Shown here piece after piece: positions 60,087-64,000 of a stretch of 64,000 nucleotides of DNA. Positions within the stretch are counted from its first letter, which is position 1, and each line of letters opens with the position of its first letter. The position numbers were made by a program, and so were the translations under genes. The notes under the pieces are model-generated. The model was not told the DNA's origin. It made no database searches and saw nothing but the letters and a program-made list of their open reading frames with translations. Location: positions 1 to 64,000 of the forward strand of contig JAAFIY010000002.1 in assembly GCA_013297985.1 (NCBI GenBank), in the 5' to 3' direction. The DNA is from Comamonadaceae bacterium (GTDB lineage Bacteria; Pseudomonadota; Gammaproteobacteria; Burkholderiales; Burkholderiaceae_C).

Positions 60087-60578
60087 ATGAACACACTCTT
60101 GGCCAATATTTTCTTTAGTTTGCTCGTTTTTGGCGCGGCGTATCACTGGCTATTAAAACCAATGTTGCCACGGCTGAACCCGCATACGGTGTTGATTCCA
60201 GTCTTGCTGCTGCACAGCATGCGCCACCTAGGCCTGATGTTCCTCACCACCGGCGTGGCATCCACCCAAATGCCGCCGCAATTCGCCGTTCCTGCCGCCG
60301 CAGGAGATTTCTTGGCAGCAGTGCTGGCGTTTGCAAGTGCAATGGCCATTCAGTACAAAAAAAGATTCGCAATGGCGTTGGTTTGGCTATTTACTTGGGT
60401 TGGCATCGCTGATTTTGCCATGGCGGTTGTGCTTTCGCGTTTGTATGACGCAGCTAATTACATGGGTGGGTCATATTGGATTCCGGCGTTCTGGGTGCCC
60501 ATGCTCATCGTGGGGCACGTCGCGATAATTAGGGTGCTGCGTGATATGAAGTCGAAAGGGATGACTTTCGCGCAATAG
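60087..60578 (+). CDS. Hypothetical integral membrane protein
   Basis: 4 hydrophobic segments; divergent from the LysR gene. Confidence 0.75.
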   Translation: MNTLLANIFFSLLVFGAAYHWLLKPMLPRLNPHTVLIPVLLLHSMRHLGLMFLTTGVASTQMPPQFAVPAAAGDFLAAVLAFASAMAIQYKKRFAMALVWLFTWVGIADFAMAVVLSRLYDAANYMGGSYWIPAFWVPMLIVGHVAIIRVLRDMKSKGMTFAQ

Positions 60579-60681
60579 GTTGCAGGTAACGGCGGTACCG
60601 GCGCCCAGGGCTACCTCGGTTTCCAATAGCGCAGTTCGATGGGTCGATGTCTGCGACAATTAGTTGAATGGATATTAGATA

Positions 60682-61674
60682 ATGATAATACGTCTGCTTG
60701 TTCGAATCGGTGTTGGCCTAATTTTGGTGGCCGCGGTCTTGGGGTGTGCGGGCCCATTGCCTGCTGGAGGCACCCAGCCGATTTACGACAGTTACGTGGC
60801 GCAGTTCAATCTTGAACAGCGTCCCCAGACCACAATGATCACCCGGCCCGACGGCCACCGTATACACGCCCGACAATTTGGGCTTGAGCACCAGGGTCGA
60901 TCGCCCACCCTGGTGATGATGCACGGCTTTCCAGATAACCAACATTTATACGATGCGCTGATACCAGAGCTGGCTGATCGATTTCATGTGGTGACCTTTG
61001 ATTTTCTAGGTTCGGGCCAGTCCGAAAAACCAGCAGCCCATGTCTATGACGTGTCGAGCCAACGCACTGATTTAGAGTCGGTAGTTAAGGCGCTGGGCTT
61101 GAATAGGATCGTGCCCGTGGTTCATGATCTTTCTGGTCAGGCGGGAATCGACTGGGCGCTAGACAATGAATCGCAAACTGTGGCATTGGTATTGCTGAAT
61201 ACGTATTACTCGCCCATGGTCAGTCTTGTAGCCCCGGAGGCCATCCAATTTTATTCCACACCCGGCGTATTGCGAGACATCATGGTGTGGGGTTCAATGA
61301 AATCTGGTGGAAACTTTCAGAACGGGGTGGCGAGTCAGCTGGCCAAGTTCTTTAGCAATGATGTAGCACGAGATAAATATCTTCCCATCGTCACCCACGG
61401 GGCAAGTGACATTCGTCCGGCCTTCTTTAGCTCGACTGCGCTTCTGTGGCCTGAGTTGGAGGCTAGGCGCGTCAGCGGACCGCGCTTGCAGCAATTCAAA
61501 AAGCCAGTGCATATCGTGTTCGGGGCAGATGATCCGTATCTGAATACTGGCGTAGCGGCTGAATTTACAGACCTGTTTCCCGCTGGCGCGTTACACCTGA
61601 TTTCGGGTGCGGGCCACTATGTTCAGTTGGATGCCCCACAGCGGGTCGGGCGCATCCTTCGCGAGTCTCTGTGA
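60682..61674 (+). CDS. Alpha/beta hydrolase (lipoprotein-like signal)
   Basis: RIGVGLILVAAVLGCAGP lipobox-like; PTLVMMHGFPDNQHLYDALIPELADRFHVVTFDFLGSGQSEKP. Confidence 0.9.
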   Translation: MIIRLLVRIGVGLILVAAVLGCAGPLPAGGTQPIYDSYVAQFNLEQRPQTTMITRPDGHRIHARQFGLEHQGRSPTLVMMHGFPDNQHLYDALIPELADRFHVVTFDFLGSGQSEKPAAHVYDVSSQRTDLESVVKALGLNRIVPVVHDLSGQAGIDWALDNESQTVALVLLNTYYSPMVSLVAPEAIQFYSTPGVLRDIMVWGSMKSGGNFQNGVASQLAKFFSNDVARDKYLPIVTHGASDIRPAFFSSTALLWPELEARRVSGPRLQQFKKPVHIVFGADDPYLNTGVAAEFTDLFPAGALHLISGAGHYVQLDAPQRVGRILRESL

Positions 61675-61932
61675 GGGCGCTCTGTGGAGGCGGGTAGGCC
61701 ACCCGTGCGGGTCTTGAGCGACGCCGGGCGTTGATAGGGCCGGTGGTTGGGCCAGTGGTCGGTTCGGTCGCGTCCGTACGTGGCGAGCCAATCGCAGCCC
61801 CATCCAAACAAGGCAGTTTTGGACAAGCCCGCACCGGCTCGCCTCGGAAGAATTCATCCCATCGCAATGACTGCATCACACAGTGTGAAACGGGTTGCGT
61901 AGTGCTTGATTTCTTCTTTAGGAGCCCTTGTC

Positions 61933-62817
61933 ATGAACGCATCTCAAACCGTTGAACAACGCCGCCGCTTTTTGACTGGCGCCACCGCCGTCGCAGGTGC
62001 CGCCTTTGCCGCCGTGGGTGGCGCCGCCGCCGCCACCCAGGGCGCGGGCTCTGGCCGCAGTGCAGGCCGCTTTGCGGGCAAGGTGGTGTTGATCACCGGC
62101 GCCACCAGCGGTATTGGCCGCAGCGCCGCCGAGAAGTTTGCGGCCGAAGGGGCCAAGGTGATGTTTTGCGGCCGCCGCGAAGTGCTGGGCCGCGAAGTAG
62201 AGGCCGGTATCCGCCGCGCCGGGGGTGACGCCCGCTTCATGCGCGCTGACGTGACAGTACCCGCGCAGGTGGAGGCGTTGGTCAACGCTTGCGTGGCGCA
62301 ATACGGCCGCATTGACATTGCCTTTAACAACGCGGGCAATGATCTGCCCGCCAAGTCGATTGCCGAGACCAGTTTTGAAGACTACGACAGCCTGATGAAC
62401 ACCCACGCCCGGGGCGTGTTTGCGGCGATGAAGTACGAGCTGCCTGTGATGTTGCGCCAGGGCGGCGGCCAAATCGTCAACACCGCCAGCGTGGGTGCGC
62501 ACAACGCCTATGCGGGGGTGTCGGTCTACACGGCAGCCAAGGCGGCGGTGATGCACCTCACCAAGACGGCGGCGGTGGAATACGGCGACAAGAACATCCG
62601 CACCATGAGCATTTCGCCCGGCTGGGTGGACACCCCCATGATGGACCGCGCCACCAAAGCTTGGGGCATCACCAAAGAGCAAGCAGTGGCGGGGCAACCG
62701 TCCAAGCGCGCGGCCAAGCCTGAAGAAATCGCCGATGCGGTGATGTTTTTGGTCAGCGCCAATGCGGCCTACATCTCGGGTACCGATCTGCTCATCACCG
62801 GCGGCTGGCAGGGCTGA
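61933..62817 (+). CDS. SDR family oxidoreductase carrying an N-terminal Tat-like signal
   Basis: MNASQTVEQRRRFLTGATAVAGAAFAAVGGAAAA; GKVVLITGATSGIGRSAAEKFAAEGAKVMFCGRR; YxxxK (VYTAAKAA). Confidence 0.92.
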   Translation: MNASQTVEQRRRFLTGATAVAGAAFAAVGGAAAATQGAGSGRSAGRFAGKVVLITGATSGIGRSAAEKFAAEGAKVMFCGRREVLGREVEAGIRRAGGDARFMRADVTVPAQVEALVNACVAQYGRIDIAFNNAGNDLPAKSIAETSFEDYDSLMNTHARGVFAAMKYELPVMLRQGGGQIVNTASVGAHNAYAGVSVYTAAKAAVMHLTKTAAVEYGDKNIRTMSISPGWVDTPMMDRATKAWGITKEQAVAGQPSKRAAKPEEIADAVMFLVSANAAYISGTDLLITGGWQG

Positions 62818-62878
62818 GCCCGGCGGGCGTGGCTAGGGTGGCTGGCCACCTCTGCACCAAAGAACAAATCAGCCCATT

Positions 62879-62925
62879 GCGCCCTTAAACAGGGCGTAAG
62901 CAGCTATAAAAAGCGTAGCAAATGG
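62879..62925 (+). repeat. Dispersed two-hairpin repeat, intergenic
   Basis: GCGCCCTtaaacAGGGCGtaagcAGCTAtaaaaagcgTAGCAAat. Confidence 0.75.
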
Positions 62926-63056
62926 CCAGTGGCTGCCCGCGTGGCCTGGGTGCCCACGCCGGGCGCGGCTTGGGCTGGTGGTAAGGTGCTTGCGTAACCC
63001 AACTTAGGTGGCCAATCGCAGCCCCAAAGCTGGGTGCTCAACCCTTCGGAGGCCGC

Positions 63057-64000
63057 ATGCCCTTGCTCGCTCGTCCACAAGCCCGATCCAGTCGCGGCCT
63101 GCAACGCATCCGCCGCTTGGGCCTGCTGCTCTGCCTAGTCACACTGCTGGCCCCCGCCATCGCCACCGCCCAAGACTGGCCCACCAAATCCGTCACGCTG
63201 GTGGTGCCGTTTCCGCCCGGCGGCTCCAACGATGTGGGCGCGCGGCTGGTGGGTGAAAGCGTGCGCAAGCGCATCGGCCACAACGTGTTGGTCGACAACA
63301 AACCAGGGGCCAACGGCGCCTTGGGGGTTGAGGCGGTGCTGCGCGCCCCCAAAGACCAACACACGCTGCTGGTGGCCTCAGATTCGGTGTCGCTGCTGCC
63401 GCTGTTTCGCCAGTCCAATTGGGATCTGACGAAGACCTTCACCCCGGTGGCGGTGTTGTCGTTTCAGCCCATCGTGGTGGTGACCGGCGCGCAAACCGGT
63501 ATCAAAAGTCTGAAAGACGTGGCTGCAGCGGCCAAGGCCAAGCCCGATTCGGTGCCGTACGCCACATCAGGCCAGGGCTCGCTGCAGCATTTGGTGGGTG
63601 AACTGTTCTCGCAGAATATGGGCATTGACTTGCTGCACGTGCCCTACAAGGGCGGCGGCCAGGCCGTCAACGACGTGCTGGCGGGCCAGGTGCGGCTCGC
63701 AGCGTTGGGCGCTGCGGCCGTGTTGCCGCACATCAAATCAGGCAAGTTGGTGGCGTTGGCGGTAAGCACCAAACAACGTTCACCCATGCTGCCCGATGTG
63801 CCCACGCTGGCTGAAAGCGGCGCGGGCGACATTGACGTGCCGCAGTGGTCAGCCGTGTTCGCGCTAGACGGCACACCGCCCGCCGCATTGGCCCGCATGC
63901 GGCGCAGCTTTGCCGACAGCCTGGGCGAGCCTGAAGTCAAGCAACAACTGCTGAACGCCGCCATGGAAACCGTCAACACCACGCCCGAGGCCTTTCAGCA
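63057..64000 (+). CDS. Bug family tripartite tricarboxylate transporter substrate-binding protein (C-terminus beyond window)
   Basis: MPLLARPQARSSRGLQRIRRLGLLLCLVTLLAPAIATAQDWPTKSVTLVVPFPPGGSNDVGARLVGESVRKRIGHNVLVDNKPGANG; open to the window end, so absent from the ORF track. Confidence 0.92.
   Translation, partial: MPLLARPQARSSRGLQRIRRLGLLLCLVTLLAPAIATAQDWPTKSVTLVVPFPPGGSNDVGARLVGESVRKRIGHNVLVDNKPGANGALGVEAVLRAPKDQHTLLVASDSVSLLPLFRQSNWDLTKTFTPVAVLSFQPIVVVTGAQTGIKSLKDVAAAAKAKPDSVPYATSGQGSLQHLVGELFSQNMGIDLLHVPYKGGGQAVNDVLAGQVRLAALGAAAVLPHIKSGKLVALAVSTKQRSPMLPDVPTLAESGAGDIDVPQWSAVFALDGTPPAALARMRRSFADSLGEPEVKQQLLNAAMETVNTTPEAFQ

Noticed and set aside
1-64000. CRISPR arrays, rRNA operons, retrons, restriction-modification loci
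   Set aside because: No regularly spaced repeats, no rRNA signatures, no reverse transcriptase, and no recognisable R-M genes in the translations.

Overview
This 64 kb window looks like a betaproteobacterial chromosome segment, probably Comamonadaceae (inferred from gene content and order, no search run). The backbone holds SPFH/NfeD, an Orn/Lys/Arg decarboxylase next to an amine oxidase, fabI, yejABEF, rimP-nusA-infB-rbfA-truB-typA, smpB/ratA/rnfH and guaB-lysM-guaA. Two accessory regions interrupt it. (1) About 2.4-14.1 kb, next to a tRNA-Ser(GGA), is a P4-like satellite or integrative element. It has a tyrosine integrase, an AlpA-like regulator, a primase-helicase plus a separate second helicase-only paralog, a large palindromic iteron region that could be an origin, a likely PanA/PanT (Panacea) toxin-antitoxin pair, and an ankyrin/RDD membrane cargo gene. 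(2) About 43.95-54.05 kb, starting at the 3' end of guaA, is an integrase-less island. It is bounded by repeats of the guaA 3' end and contains a perfect-looking 3,540-bp tandem duplication (transglutaminase-like / SOUL / TspO-like operon plus an IS5-family element). Its junctions let the rearrangement be read base by base. The most unusual genome-scale signal is a dispersed ~45-50 nt two-hairpin repeat. It occurs between genes, over the stop codon of nfeD, and in frame inside guaA, truB, infB and possibly yejF. All functional calls come from reading the translations; no database search was run.
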